Numbered from the stretch's first letter, positions 42,020 through 52,308 are shown. The stretch is 64,000 bases of DNA from JBBIRG01 sp964410965 (GCA_964410965.1 CAYPIY010000003.1:248001-312000); one strand, 5' to 3'. Notes: generated by a model not told the origin, from the letters alone. A program made the numbers and translations.

Positions 42020-44218
42020 TTAAAGGTTCTTTTTCCAGAATTCCATCATAGTGTTGAAATAATGGATTCTTCCCGGCCGGTCCCCCACACCGTGCTTGCG
42101 CATCGGGTAAAGCATCATGTCAAACCGCTTGTTCGCGCGGATCAGTTCGTCGGTGAAATTCCAGATATGCTGGGGGTGAACATTGTCGTCATAGGTGCCG
42201 TGAATGATCATCAGGCGGCCGTGAAGGTCTTTCGCGTACTGCATCAGCGAGGTTTTTTCATATCCGCCCGGATTGATCTGAGGCGTTTTCATGGAACGCT
42301 CGGTGTACTTGGTGTCGTAAAACCGCCAGTCCGTTCCCCCTGCGACGGAGATGCCCGCCCTGAATTCCTTCGTCCGGGAAAGCGCCAACATCGTAAACTG
42401 TCCGCCGCCGCTCGCGCCCCAGATACCTACGCGGTTTGAATCGATAAAGGCCTGCCGCTTGTACCAGCGAACGGCATCGATCAGGTCATTCAGCTCACCG
42501 TCGCCGGCCTGCTGGTACAGGACAGTCTGGTCCAGGTCGCGGCTGATAGCCGTCGCGCTCCGGTTGTCGACGATCGTGACGATATACCCTTCGTTCAGAA
42601 GAACCTGATGATACCACATATAACGGTGCCAGCCTTTATGAACTTCCGGAGCCGAAGGTCCGCCGTACACGTAAAAAATAAGGGGATAGCGTCCCGAGGA
42701 ATCGAAGTCAGCGGGTTTATACAAAAGCGCGGGCATGGGAAATCCGTCGCGCGCGGGAATCGTCAGGTATTCCGGATAGCTGATTTCATATTGTTTCAGC
42801 TGTTCCGTCAGCGGGGCGGCCAGAGTAAACGCCGTTGAACCGTCTTTTTTCCTTAAATAAAGGCCGGGCAGCAACCGGTAATGAGAGAAACGGTCGGTAA
42901 AAAAACGGGCGTCAGGGCTGAACCGGACCTGGTGAACCCCTTCGTCATCCGTCAACCGTTTCATTTTTTTCCCGTTCAGCCCGGTTCGGTATACATGCTT
43001 TTCGACGGACGATTTTTCCTGAGCGGTGAAATAAACAATCCCCTCTTTTTCATCAACGGCAACCACCGCTTCATTCCTTCCGGACGTACGTACCGCCCAT
43101 TCACCCGTCGTAACCGGGTTGATCAGCTTACCGTCCATGGAATACCGGTAAATATGGTTGTATCCGGTTCGCTCGGATGTCCACAGAAATTCGCGGCCGT
43201 TTTTCAGGAAATGAAGATCGTCATGCTCGTTCACCCAGGCGGAATCGGTTTCCGTGATTATCCGTTTCGCTTTTCCGCCGGATACGCCGGCAAAGCAAAG
43301 GTTCAGTTCGGTCTGCAGCCGGTTCATCGTCTGGACACTCACGTTCCTGCCATCCGGCAGCCACTGAACGCGAACGATATACTCAAAAGTATCCTTGCCA
43401 AAATCGATCCAGGTGGTTTTCAGGGAAGATACATCCAGGATTCCGACACGGACTTTCGGATTGGCCTCCCCCGCTTTGGGATATCGCTGGATGATCTCAC
43501 GCGGCACAACAGGCTTAAAGTCAACCCACCGGACCTGCGTGACCATGGATTCATCGGTTTGCAGGAACGCAATCGATTTCGAGTCCGGAGACCACCAATA
43601 CCCCAAATCCTCCCGGTTGAAAATTTCCTCCCAGTACACCCACGACAATGTCCCGTTGAGCGTGGACTCGGTTCCGTCGTCGGTAAGCCGGATTTCTTTT
43701 TTTGTGTTCAGGTCATACACGAACAGGTCGTTGTTCCGGACATATGCAATATTGTTTCCGTCCGGTGAAAAACGCGGCGACTTTTCCTCGTCGGCCGTTT
43801 CCGTCAGGCGGATAAATTCCGACCGCCCGATGTCGAGCACGAACAAATCGCTGCCGAACAGGTACAGCCCCCTTTTTCCGCCGGAATCAAACGCTTCCGG
43901 CCACCCGAGGTATTCGGGCGCCTCGATTCCCGTAAATGCTTTCAGGGAATTCAGGGCAAGGCCCAAGTCCAGCATCGGGGTACGGGTTCCTCTGGCGGGA
44001 TTGAATTTTTCAAAATTCCGCTGACCGGCCGGAATCCGTGTATCGTACAGGATCAGCGTTCCGTCCTCAAGCCATTGGGTTTGAGGCAGGGTCGTCAGAT
44101 TCGACGGCTCACGGGAAAACATCCAGTCCAGCGTGATTTTCTTACCGGACTGGGAAAATGACCCGTCCGTAGCGGCGGTGATGAGAGCAAAACTCAGAAA
44201 CAGAAAAAATTTTTTCAC
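42020..44218 (-). CDS. Dipeptidyl-peptidase-IV-type serine protease (S9B), secreted
   Basis: 732 residues from the GTG at 44218, chosen because AAGGAG lies six bases before it; the ATG at 44233 would put that RBS inside the gene. Signal peptide KKFFLFLSFALITAATDGSFSQ, eight-bladed propeller (DPPIV N-terminal domain) with the N-terminus-binding motif VYWEEIFNREDLGYWWSPD, then the alpha/beta hydrolase: nucleophile Ser603 (WGASGGGQF), Asp in GTYDDNVH, His in RKHGVG. Removes N-terminal dipeptides (often X-Pro) from peptides in the periplasm. Probably cotranscribed with the zinc-ribbon gene 33 bp upstream. Confidence 0.93.
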   Translation of the reverse strand: MKKFFLFLSFALITAATDGSFSQSGKKITLDWMFSREPSNLTTLPQTQWLEDGTLILYDTRIPAGQRNFEKFNPARGTRTPMLDLGLALNSLKAFTGIEAPEYLGWPEAFDSGGKRGLYLFGSDLFVLDIGRSEFIRLTETADEEKSPRFSPDGNNIAYVRNNDLFVYDLNTKKEIRLTDDGTESTLNGTLSWVYWEEIFNREDLGYWWSPDSKSIAFLQTDESMVTQVRWVDFKPVVPREIIQRYPKAGEANPKVRVGILDVSSLKTTWIDFGKDTFEYIVRVQWLPDGRNVSVQTMNRLQTELNLCFAGVSGGKAKRIITETDSAWVNEHDDLHFLKNGREFLWTSERTGYNHIYRYSMDGKLINPVTTGEWAVRTSGRNEAVVAVDEKEGIVYFTAQEKSSVEKHVYRTGLNGKKMKRLTDDEGVHQVRFSPDARFFTDRFSHYRLLPGLYLRKKDGSTAFTLAAPLTEQLKQYEISYPEYLTIPARDGFPMPALLYKPADFDSSGRYPLIFYVYGGPSAPEVHKGWHRYMWYHQVLLNEGYIVTIVDNRSATAISRDLDQTVLYQQAGDGELNDLIDAVRWYKRQAFIDSNRVGIWGASGGGQFTMLALSRTKEFRAGISVAGGTDWRFYDTKYTERSMKTPQINPGGYEKTSLMQYAKDLHGRLMIIHGTYDDNVHPQHIWNFTDELIRANKRFDMMLYPMRKHGVGDRPGRIHYFNTMMEFWKKNL

Positions 44219-44251
44219 GGGATACTCCTTCATCGTATGTGACCGGCTGCA

Positions 44252-44878
44252 TCACCCCAGCGCTTCTTTTTTTCGTTGCCGGATGATATGACGCATATAA
44301 AAAAATATAAAGAAAATCAGCGAATAAAGAAGAGCAGAATAAACGAAAACCTGTAAGCTGACCTGTTCACCTCCGGAGTAAAAAGAACGGGATTTGCCGG
44401 AAGTGGTTCCGGCCTGCCCGGCCGGGGTGTAAAGTTCCGCGGATTCGATCGTAAGATCCCCGCCGAACAGAGGTTTCGAAATCAGCCCGGTTTCGGGAAA
44501 AACTGCGATCCCGACCGAAGCGGCCATCAGCCCCAGGAACAGGCTGAGAAAAAGGTATACCCAAAAACGCGTCCTGGCTCCCGATCCTTCATCCGTAATG
44601 CTCAGATTGTTCTGCCTTGCCAGCTCATCGATACGGGATTTTGCTTCTTTCAGTCCGACCCGGTTCTGAATCCGGTATTCCGCGACCGCCTGTATGTATT
44701 TTTTCTCACGGATCATCTGCACAAAATCGATTTCACTTTTATTGCCGGAATTTTTCAGTAATGAACCATCAGCCGCCTGTTTGAAAGGGTATCTGCATTC
44801 CGGGCAGTAATTCGTTTCGTTCTGTCCTTCGCCATTGAATGATTGAATATCAAATCCGCATTTCGGGCAATATTTCAT
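44252..44878 (-). CDS. Zinc-ribbon membrane protein with L7/L12-like helix motif, unknown function
   Basis: 208 residues. N-terminal zinc ribbon MKYCPKCGFDIQ...NYCPECRYPF (residues 4-30). Residues about 52-82 (IDFVQMIREKKYIQAVAEYR with NRVGLKEAKSRIDEL) resemble the ribosomal L7/L12 C-terminal fold used as a generic binding module. Two membrane helices (about 100-125 and 175-198) flank an outside loop. I do not recognise a named family. First gene of a two-gene unit with the DPPIV-type protease. Confidence 0.72.
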   Translation of the reverse strand: MKYCPKCGFDIQSFNGEGQNETNYCPECRYPFKQAADGSLLKNSGNKSEIDFVQMIREKKYIQAVAEYRIQNRVGLKEAKSRIDELARQNNLSITDEGSGARTRFWVYLFLSLFLGLMAASVGIAVFPETGLISKPLFGGDLTIESAELYTPAGQAGTTSGKSRSFYSGGEQVSLQVFVYSALLYSLIFFIFFYMRHIIRQRKKEALG

Positions 44879-45025
44879 TGATGTCTCTATTTATTATGAT
44901 TAGTTCAAACTCTGGCAATGTAAAAAAAATTTGCGAAAAAATATATATTTTTATTTTCATAACCAGGCTCCTCCGAAGAAAAGAATAAAGAGAAAAGCAA
45001 AAAAAACGATGAATCGGATATAAAC

Positions 45026-45054
45026 TTGCTTTTTTTGATTCAAATAAATACATT
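45026..45054 (+). promoter_or_regulatory. purH promoter
   Basis: TTGCTT (45026-45031), 17 bp, TACATT (45049-45054), 37 bp before the ATG; identical hexamers and spacing to the promoter at 1706-1734. Confidence 0.6.
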
Positions 45055-45091
45055 GTTTAGTTTTATTAAAAAAGGATGTTAACATCATTTT

Positions 45092-46651
45092 ATGATCCAA
45101 CGGGCACTGATAAGCGTTTCAGACAAAACAGGTATCGTTGAGCTGGCTCAAGCTCTTCATCAGTCAGGCGCGGATATTTTGTCCACAGGCGGAACGGCGG
45201 CGGTGCTTCGCAATTCGGGCATTCCCGTCATCAGCATATCGGATGTGACCGATTACCCTGAAATGATGGACGGCCGGGTCAAGACCCTTCATCCGAAGAT
45301 CCACGGCGCCCTGCTCGCCCGGAGGAACAATCCCGAACACATCGCGCAGGCCCGCATGCATGACATTCATTTTATTGACCTCCTCGTGGTGAATCTCTAT
45401 CCATTTGAGCAGACGATCCGCAAGCCGGACAACACCCTTGACGAAGCCATTGAGAACATCGACATCGGAGGCCCTTCGATGATCCGGTCGGCGGCGAAAA
45501 ATTTTTACGACGTCTGTACGGTCACGGATCCGGCGGATTACGCGATGATCATAGATCATGCCGCGGCCCGGAAGGACATTCCCGGAGACATCCGGTACGA
45601 ACTGATGATCAAGGCGTTTGAGCACACCGCGCGGTATGACCGGGTTATCAGCCGTTATTTCCGGTCCCTGAAAGAAACCCCCGCCGGATACTTTCCCGGC
45701 CGTCTTGAACTGGACCTTACAAAACACCAGTCCCTGCGCTACGGTGAAAATCCGCATCAGAGCGCCGCGTTTTACCTTGAGACGAACCGGCCGGATATGC
45801 TGTACCGGCAGCTGCACGGAAAGGAACTTTCCTACAACAACCTGCTGGACGCCGATGCGTGCGCGCGGATCACGGCGGAGTTTGACAAGCCCGCGTGCGT
45901 CATTGTCAAGCATAACAATCCCTGCGGAGCCGCTTTGGGCGAGGATTTCTGTGAGGCCTATGCCGGGGCCCGTTCCACCGATCCTCAGGCGGCGTTCGGG
46001 GGCATCATCGGTTTCAACGGAATCCTGGACCCGGAAACGGCAAATGAACTGAAGGACGTTTTCACCGAGGTCATACTCGCGGAGGGATATGAGCCGGAAG
46101 CCCTGGACATTCTCGGAAAGAAAAAAAATCTCAGGCTTTTGGAGCTCGATTTCAGGCGGTTTTCACAGCGTCTCCGGCAGGATTTCGAGATCAGGCGGGC
46201 TCTGAACGGATATCTGGTGCAGACTACCGACGGTACGGACGATACGGCCTTTCCGAACGGCATGAGCGTCATCAGCGAGCGAAAGCCTACGGATGAGGAA
46301 ATGTCAGCCATGTTATTCGGCTGGAAAATTGTCCGGCACGTGAAGTCCAACGCGATCGTGCTGAGCCGTCCGGAACAAACGATCGGCATCGGCGCGGGGC
46401 AGATGTCGCGCATCGACTCCGTCCGTCTCGCCGTCGAAAAAGCCCGTCAGGCGGGGCTGGACGTACGTGGAACCGCACTGGCTTCGGACGCCTTCTTCCC
46501 GTTCCGCGACAATATCGACGAAGCGGCCAAAGCCGGCGTCACCGCCGTCATCCAGCCGGGCGGTTCGGTCCAGGACGCGGAAGTCCTCGCGGCCGTAAAC
46601 GGGCACGGTATGGCGATGGTCATCACCGGCATCAGACATTTCAGGCATTAA
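45092..46651 (+). CDS. purH: Bifunctional AICAR formyltransferase / IMP cyclohydrolase
   Basis: 519 residues. N-terminal MGS-like cyclohydrolase domain (ALISVSDKTGIVELAQALHQ, GRVKTLHPKIHGALLARRN, EQTIRKP) to about residue 200, then the AICAR transformylase domain with RYGENPHQSA, KHNNPCGAA (Lys-His catalytic pair) and DAFFPFRDNID. Catalyses the last two steps of purine synthesis to IMP. A promoter lies directly upstream; mreB follows after 54 bp and may be read through. Confidence 0.96.
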   Translation: MIQRALISVSDKTGIVELAQALHQSGADILSTGGTAAVLRNSGIPVISISDVTDYPEMMDGRVKTLHPKIHGALLARRNNPEHIAQARMHDIHFIDLLVVNLYPFEQTIRKPDNTLDEAIENIDIGGPSMIRSAAKNFYDVCTVTDPADYAMIIDHAAARKDIPGDIRYELMIKAFEHTARYDRVISRYFRSLKETPAGYFPGRLELDLTKHQSLRYGENPHQSAAFYLETNRPDMLYRQLHGKELSYNNLLDADACARITAEFDKPACVIVKHNNPCGAALGEDFCEAYAGARSTDPQAAFGGIIGFNGILDPETANELKDVFTEVILAEGYEPEALDILGKKKNLRLLELDFRRFSQRLRQDFEIRRALNGYLVQTTDGTDDTAFPNGMSVISERKPTDEEMSAMLFGWKIVRHVKSNAIVLSRPEQTIGIGAGQMSRIDSVRLAVEKARQAGLDVRGTALASDAFFPFRDNIDEAAKAGVTAVIQPGGSVQDAEVLAAVNGHGMAMVITGIRHFRH

Positions 46652-46705
46652 TACAAACATGTTAACCGATTCAGACAGGAATATAACCATGGAGTTCAGC
46701 GCCCG

Positions 46706-47731
46706 ATGAGCATATTCAACATCTTCAACAACGAAATCGCCATAGACCTCGGCACGGCGAATACCTTAGTGTACGTCAGGAACAAAGGCGTGGTGATCAA
46801 TGAGCCCTCGATCGTCGCGATCAACCGGCGCACCAACAAAATGATGGCGATCGGCCATGAGGCCAAGGAAATGATGGGCCGCACGCACGACGATATCCTC
46901 ACCATACGCCCCCTGAAAGACGGAGTCATCGCCGATTTTGAGATGACCGAACTGATGCTGGAGGAATTCATCCGGAAAGTGTCCCCGGCGCGGTTCATGG
47001 GCAAACGGATCGTGGTGGGCGTTCCCAGCGGCATCACCATGGTCGAGCAGCGCGCGGTCAGGGATTCCGCCGAACATGCGGGAGCGAAAGAAGTGTATCT
47101 GGTGCCGGAACCCATGGCGGCCGCGATCGGCGTCGGACTGGAAATCGACCAGTCCATCGGGAGCATGGTCATGGATATCGGCGGCGGAACCTCGGAAATC
47201 GCGGTGATCTCGCTCAGCGGCATCGTCTGCGACACCTCCCTGAAAATCGCCGGCGACGAATTCACGCGCGCGATCATCCATTACTTCCGGAACCAGCATA
47301 ACCTCCTGCTCGGAGAGGGTACTGCCGAAGACATCAAATGCAGCCTGGGCAACGCCGTACCCCTTCCCAAGGAAATCGAAATGGACATCAAGGGACGCGA
47401 TATCGTATCCGGCATCCCGCGGACCCTGAAAACGGACACCGTCGAGATCCGGAAGGTTCTCTCCGAACCGATCGGAAAAGTGATCGAAGGGACGAAAAAC
47501 ACGCTGGAACGGACGCCTCCGGAGCTCGCATCGGACATCCTGGACCGCGGAATTGTCCTGACCGGCGGCGGCGCACTGATCCGCGGCCTCGACGAAAAAA
47601 TCAAGCAGGAAACCGGGTTGCCCGTCATCGTCGCCGAAGACCCTTTAACGGCGGTGGTGCGCGGTGTGGGGCAGGTGCTGGAAAACCTTTCCCGCTACCA
47701 GGCCGTCATTCTCAAATCCAAGAAATACTGA
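46706..47731 (+). CDS. mreB: Rod-shape-determining actin homologue MreB
   Basis: 341 residues. Actin-fold phosphate-1 motif IAIDLGTANTLVYV, phosphate-2 VMDIGGGTSEIAVISL and adenosine motif GIVLTGGGALIRGL are all present. N-terminal SIFNIFNNE can form the membrane-binding amphipathic helix. Polymerises under the inner membrane and positions the elongation machinery. First of five contiguous elongasome genes. Confidence 0.97.
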   Translation: MSIFNIFNNEIAIDLGTANTLVYVRNKGVVINEPSIVAINRRTNKMMAIGHEAKEMMGRTHDDILTIRPLKDGVIADFEMTELMLEEFIRKVSPARFMGKRIVVGVPSGITMVEQRAVRDSAEHAGAKEVYLVPEPMAAAIGVGLEIDQSIGSMVMDIGGGTSEIAVISLSGIVCDTSLKIAGDEFTRAIIHYFRNQHNLLLGEGTAEDIKCSLGNAVPLPKEIEMDIKGRDIVSGIPRTLKTDTVEIRKVLSEPIGKVIEGTKNTLERTPPELASDILDRGIVLTGGGALIRGLDEKIKQETGLPVIVAEDPLTAVVRGVGQVLENLSRYQAVILKSKKY

Positions 47732-47795
47732 CACGCCGGAACCCTGCGGCGCATTATCCCGCGCCCTTTTCCCGGCAGGAGCGGATGAATTAACC

Positions 47796-48665
47796 ATGTG
47801 GTGGAAAATCAGAAATCAGATTTCCGGCCTCAGGGAATTGTCTTATTTGTACAGGCAATATATCGTTCTGCTTTCTCTGGTCGTCCTTTCCATCGTACTC
47901 CTGCAAACCAATACCAATCCGCAGCTGACCGTCATACGGAGGTATTTTCTGATGCTGGCATCGATGGCCGGGCATTACGCCGACCGTTTACCATCCTTCA
48001 TCAGCCAGGCCGAACATGAGCGACTGCGGGACCAGAACCTCGAACTCATGAAACGGAACATCGTCCTGGAAGACGCCTACATCGAAAATGTACGGATGCG
48101 GAAAATTCTCCGGTTCCAGGATCGCTTTCCCCTGACCACCCTGGCTTCGCACATTCTGACCCGGATCCCAGATCCGAACTACAATACGATCGTGCTCAAC
48201 GCGGGTTCCGACCGCGGAATCAGGAAAGACATGAACGTGATCAGCCTGCGCGGACTGGCGGGAAAAATTTCCGAAATCTACAGCGATCATTCCGTATGCG
48301 AGATCCTGCTGGATGAACGGTTCCGGTGCTCCGGTAAAATCCAGAGAACCAGGATCGACGGAATCATCCTGTGGAAAGGAGAAACGAACGAAATGGGATT
48401 CTACGGCGTGCTCAAGCATTTTGATGTCCGGATCGGCGACGTCATATTGACTTCGGAATACAGTGATTATTTCCTGCCGAACATCCCCGTCGGCGTCGTG
48501 TACAAAATTAATAACGAGGTCCCCGGACTTTTCAAGGATATCCGGCTGAAAACATTCACGGAATTCCACGCGCTTGAGGAGGTATTTGTTCTGACGGATA
48601 CAACCCGGAGCATCGCGCTGAAACGGGGTTTCGAAGAGTCCTTTATCCGTTCCGGAAGGCCATGA
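47796..48665 (+). CDS. mreC: Rod-shape-determining protein MreC
   Basis: 289 residues from the ATG at 47796, preceded by AGGAG; the open frame before it overlaps mreB and reads a shadow peptide. One membrane helix (about 22-42), coiled-coil segment (QAEHERLRDQNLELMKRN), then the beta-barrel periplasmic core with VLNAGSDRGIRKDMNVIS and GVVYKINNEVPG. Scaffold connecting MreB and PBP2. Confidence 0.92.
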   Translation: MWWKIRNQISGLRELSYLYRQYIVLLSLVVLSIVLLQTNTNPQLTVIRRYFLMLASMAGHYADRLPSFISQAEHERLRDQNLELMKRNIVLEDAYIENVRMRKILRFQDRFPLTTLASHILTRIPDPNYNTIVLNAGSDRGIRKDMNVISLRGLAGKISEIYSDHSVCEILLDERFRCSGKIQRTRIDGIILWKGETNEMGFYGVLKHFDVRIGDVILTSEYSDYFLPNIPVGVVYKINNEVPGLFKDIRLKTFTEFHALEEVFVLTDTTRSIALKRGFEESFIRSGRP

Positions 48666-48666
48666 C

Positions 48667-49185
48667 ATGAGCATGTGGTTCATCAAAAGAAACCGGCTGA
48701 TCGCCGGATTTGCCGCAGGCACACTGATATTCCATGTTCTGCAGCTGTCTTTTGTCAACCCGTTTTTGTCAGTCGGGGATTACCGGCCGGACTTGCTTCT
48801 GATCCTTACGCTATTCGCAGGATTCCGTTTCGGTCCCATCGGCGGATCGGTACTCGGCTTTTACGCGGGCTTCCTTCAGGACATGATGACGGGCTTCATG
48901 GGTCTTCATGCCCTGTCCAAGACTCTCTCCGGATACTTCGTTTATTATCTGTCAAGCCGGCACGTACTGGTCATCGAACGGTATTATTTTCCCGCGGTCG
49001 TTTTCTTATTCGCCCTGGGGCATGACGCTTTTTATTTTTATGTTTATACGCTCGGATCGCCACTCGATTTTTACCCTCTGTTCATGAACCAGGCCATACC
49101 CAACGCCGCATTCAGCGCGGTAATGTCCCTGATCCTGGGTCTGGGGATTCCGAAACAATGGCTGGATTATCTTCGGAAGGACTGA
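48667..49185 (+). CDS. mreD: Rod-shape-determining protein MreD
   Basis: 172 residues, four to six membrane helices, with the MreD motif YRPDLLLILTLFAGFRFGPI followed by GFYAGFLQDMMTG. One base after mreC, so translationally coupled. Confidence 0.88.
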   Translation: MSMWFIKRNRLIAGFAAGTLIFHVLQLSFVNPFLSVGDYRPDLLLILTLFAGFRFGPIGGSVLGFYAGFLQDMMTGFMGLHALSKTLSGYFVYYLSSRHVLVIERYYFPAVVFLFALGHDAFYFYVYTLGSPLDFYPLFMNQAIPNAAFSAVMSLILGLGIPKQWLDYLRKD

Positions 49186-49200
49186 TTTCAGGTTGCATAC

Positions 49201-51021
49201 ATGATCAATTCCCGCATTCTGTTTTTAATGGTTTTCTTCGGCCTGGTCTGGTTGACGCTTGCATTCCGCCTGCTGTTTCTACAGGTCATGGTTCATGACC
49301 GTTACAGCCAGCGAGCCGAGCACAACCGGACACTGACCATCGACCAGATGCCTGCCCGGGGGCGTATTTACGACCGGTACGGACGACTGATCGTGGATAA
49401 CCAGCCGGTGTTCAGTATAGTGGTGAATCTGAAAACCTTTGATTCGTCCGATGTGAATCAGATCCATTATTTGTCATCCCTGACCCGCATGAGAAAAGCG
49501 GATGTCATGGACCGGCTCCGTCAGCCCGCAGCGGATAACCGGGTCACGGTCATGGAACATGCCGACCTGGAACAGATCTCCCACCTTGAGGAAAACCGCC
49601 TTCTGTATCCGGGCGTCGAGCATCAGGTGGATATCCGGAGAATCTACCGGGAAGGGCTGACCATGCCGCATGTCATCGGCTACCTGTCCCAGATCACCGA
49701 GAACCGCCTGAGTTATTTTCAGGCCAGCGATTACGCTGACGCGGATTACAAGATCGGTGAATATGCCGGCGCATCGGGAATCGAAAAATTTTATGACCTT
49801 GAACTGCGCGGCCAGAAAGGACATCACCGGTTTGAGGTGGACGCCTCCCGGAACATCACCCGCGATCTCGGCATTGTCAGGCATCCGCATGACGGCTATC
49901 ATCTGTATCTCACGGTCGATCTTGAGTACCAGCGTTACATCGAACTGGTGCTCAGCGGATACCGGGGAGCGATCATCGTCACTGACGTCACGACCGGAGA
50001 GATTCTGGCAGCGGCCAGCAAACCGGATTTCAATAACAACTGGTTCGTGGAAGGCATCACCAGCGAACAATGGAGCGAACTGAACGAAAATCCCAACAAG
50101 CCGCTGTTTAACCGGCTGGTGCAAAGCGGTTATCCTCCCGCTTCAACGTTCAAGATGATTACCGCCATTGCGGGACTTGAGGAAGGCGTGGTCACACCGG
50201 AAACCTATTTCGCATGCAAAGGCGTGTTTGAGCTCGGAGGCAACAAATTCCGCTGCTGGAATCCTCACGGCCACGGCGGCGTCGATATGCGGTACGCGAT
50301 CACCCAGTCGTGCGATATCTATTTCTATAACCTGGCCTGGCGGCTGGGGATCAATAAGCTGGCAAAATACGGGCGGATGTTCGGACTGGGTGAATTCACA
50401 GGGATTGACCTGCCGAATGAACGGAAAGGCGTCATGCCAACCACCGAGTTCTTTGATCGCCGCTACGGGCGCGACAACTGGAAAGCGGGCACCGTTGTCA
50501 ACCTTGGAATCGGACAGGGCGAGATCCTGGTAACGCCGGTTCAGATGGTCCAGTACTGCGGGATCCTTGCGAACCGGGGGCTTTTCCATCCTCCCCATTT
50601 TGTGAGGCTTGCCGAGGATGAATCGGGTATCCGGAAGATCAACTACGCGGCAAAACAGGTTCCCGTAAAAAGGGAATACATCGAACTCATGCGTTACGCC
50701 ATGTTTACGGTCGTAAATTCTTACGCCGGAACCGGTAAAAAGGCGGGCTTGAAGGCGGCCCTTGTAGCGGGCAAAACCGGAACCGCGGAAAATGTCCACG
50801 GAAAATACCACGCATGGTTTATCGGATTCGCTCCCTATTACAATCCCGAAATCGCTGTGGCGGTGATCCTGGAAAACGCGGGCGAAGGATCCGACATGGC
50901 CGCCCCCGTCAGCGCGCTCGTGATGAATTACTATTTTAAGAACATCCGGGGTAAAAAGGCGTTTGATCCCCTGGAACAGAAACAGAAAAAATTCCAGACA
51001 CTGAAAATCGCCGCGCCCTGA
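49201..51021 (+). CDS. mrdA: Penicillin-binding protein 2 (elongation transpeptidase)
   Basis: 606 residues. N-terminal membrane anchor (ILFLMVFFGLVWLTLAFRLLFLQV), dimerisation domain with MPARGRIYDRYGRLIVDNQP, and transpeptidase domain: nucleophile Ser315 in STFK (ASTFKMI), the SxN-equivalent as S-C-D (TQSCDIYFYN), and K525-T-G (AGKTGTAE). The Asn-to-Asp in the second motif is common in PBP2. Cross-links side-wall peptidoglycan together with RodA. Confidence 0.94.
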   Translation: MINSRILFLMVFFGLVWLTLAFRLLFLQVMVHDRYSQRAEHNRTLTIDQMPARGRIYDRYGRLIVDNQPVFSIVVNLKTFDSSDVNQIHYLSSLTRMRKADVMDRLRQPAADNRVTVMEHADLEQISHLEENRLLYPGVEHQVDIRRIYREGLTMPHVIGYLSQITENRLSYFQASDYADADYKIGEYAGASGIEKFYDLELRGQKGHHRFEVDASRNITRDLGIVRHPHDGYHLYLTVDLEYQRYIELVLSGYRGAIIVTDVTTGEILAAASKPDFNNNWFVEGITSEQWSELNENPNKPLFNRLVQSGYPPASTFKMITAIAGLEEGVVTPETYFACKGVFELGGNKFRCWNPHGHGGVDMRYAITQSCDIYFYNLAWRLGINKLAKYGRMFGLGEFTGIDLPNERKGVMPTTEFFDRRYGRDNWKAGTVVNLGIGQGEILVTPVQMVQYCGILANRGLFHPPHFVRLAEDESGIRKINYAAKQVPVKREYIELMRYAMFTVVNSYAGTGKKAGLKAALVAGKTGTAENVHGKYHAWFIGFAPYYNPEIAVAVILENAGEGSDMAAPVSALVMNYYFKNIRGKKAFDPLEQKQKKFQTLKIAAP

Positions 51022-51033
51022 AAACGGATTGAC

Positions 51034-52287
51034 ATGTTAATCGAAAAAATAAAACATTTTCTCAGGGACCTGGACTATTTCATTTTACTGCCGACGCTGA
51101 TTCTTTGCGTCTGGGGCATATTTACCATCTACAGCGCGACCTATCCCCTGGACGCCGAAAAGCAGATGAACGTGACCAAGCAACTCACGTTTATGGGCGT
51201 AGGCCTGATCTGGGTGGTGGTCCTGGTCCTGATCCCGGTACGGCTGGTGGACAGCGCTTCAGTATGGCTGTACGGAATTTCCGTCTTTCTGCTGATTCTC
51301 ATTCTTGCGATTGGGGCTGTCCGTTACGGCGCCCAACGCTGGTTCTCGTTCGGCATGTTCAGCCTCCAGCCCTCGGAAGTCGCCAAGATCGCGACCATCC
51401 TTTTTACAGCCCGTATCCTCGCGCTGCAGAGGGTAAAACCGACGAGCATCGTCAATATCCTCCTGGGATGGGGTTTGGCGGCCGTTCCGATGTTCCTGAT
51501 TATGAAACAGCCGGACCTGGGTACGGCGCTCAGCATCGGCGCCATCCCTCTTCCCATGCTCTACCGGCACGGCATCTCCCTGTTTTCCATTTTTGTCATG
51601 TTTTCTCCCGCCGCCACGGTGCTGATCTATGTCGGAAGCGGTTATAATTTCCATGTATTCATCGCTGTGCTGATCGTGCTGTCCGTCATCCTGTTTTTCT
51701 CGAAACGCCGCCCCCTGATCATGATCGCCGTGCTGGCCGTCAACATTATTTTCGGACTGGCCGCGGAACCGTTCTGGGACTCTCTGAAAGATTACCAGAA
51801 AGAAAGGATCCTGACGTTCATTGAGCCGGAGCGCGACGTGCAGGGCGCAGGGTATCAGGTCAAACAGTCCCAGATCGCCATCGGCAACGGCGGATTGCTG
51901 GGCAAAGGATATCTGGAAGGAAGCCAGACCCAGCTGAAATTCCTTCCGGAACAGTACACAGACTTTATTTTTTCAGCTGTCGGTGAGGAATTCGGGCTGG
52001 CCGGCGCGCTGGTCCTCCTGTTGCTCTATGCGACTTTAGTATACCGGATGCTTCTGCTGTCCTCCGTGATCGATGACAAATTCGCCAATCTGGCGCTGGT
52101 AGGCATCGCCTCTTTGTTCTCGTTTCAGGTGTTCGTAAATATCGGAATGACCACGGGCATCATGCCGGTTACGGGCATTCCCCTTCCTTTTGTCAGTTAT
52201 GGCGGCACTGCGCTGCTTACGAACCTGACCCTGATCGCCATCGTGCTGAATATTTCCATGCGTAAAAAGGCCTATGACATTCACTGA
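51034..52287 (+). CDS. rodA: RodA peptidoglycan glycosyltransferase (SEDS family)
   Basis: 417 residues, about ten membrane helices. SEDS motifs: RWFSFGMFSLQPSEVAKIA, KQPDLGTALS, and the C-terminal GMTTGIMPVTGIPLPFVSYGG. Polymerises glycan strands during elongation, partnered by the PBP2 encoded 12 bp upstream. Confidence 0.95.
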   Translation: MLIEKIKHFLRDLDYFILLPTLILCVWGIFTIYSATYPLDAEKQMNVTKQLTFMGVGLIWVVVLVLIPVRLVDSASVWLYGISVFLLILILAIGAVRYGAQRWFSFGMFSLQPSEVAKIATILFTARILALQRVKPTSIVNILLGWGLAAVPMFLIMKQPDLGTALSIGAIPLPMLYRHGISLFSIFVMFSPAATVLIYVGSGYNFHVFIAVLIVLSVILFFSKRRPLIMIAVLAVNIIFGLAAEPFWDSLKDYQKERILTFIEPERDVQGAGYQVKQSQIAIGNGGLLGKGYLEGSQTQLKFLPEQYTDFIFSAVGEEFGLAGALVLLLLYATLVYRMLLLSSVIDDKFANLALVGIASLFSFQVFVNIGMTTGIMPVTGIPLPFVSYGGTALLTNLTLIAIVLNISMRKKAYDIH

Positions 52288-52308
52288 TTCCGGCGGGACA
52301 TTTCAAAG

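Noticed and set aside
42881..43768. Open frame of 295 codons antisense to the DPPIV-type protease
   Set aside because: Shadow of the protease propeller region; no RBS, no conserved motif.
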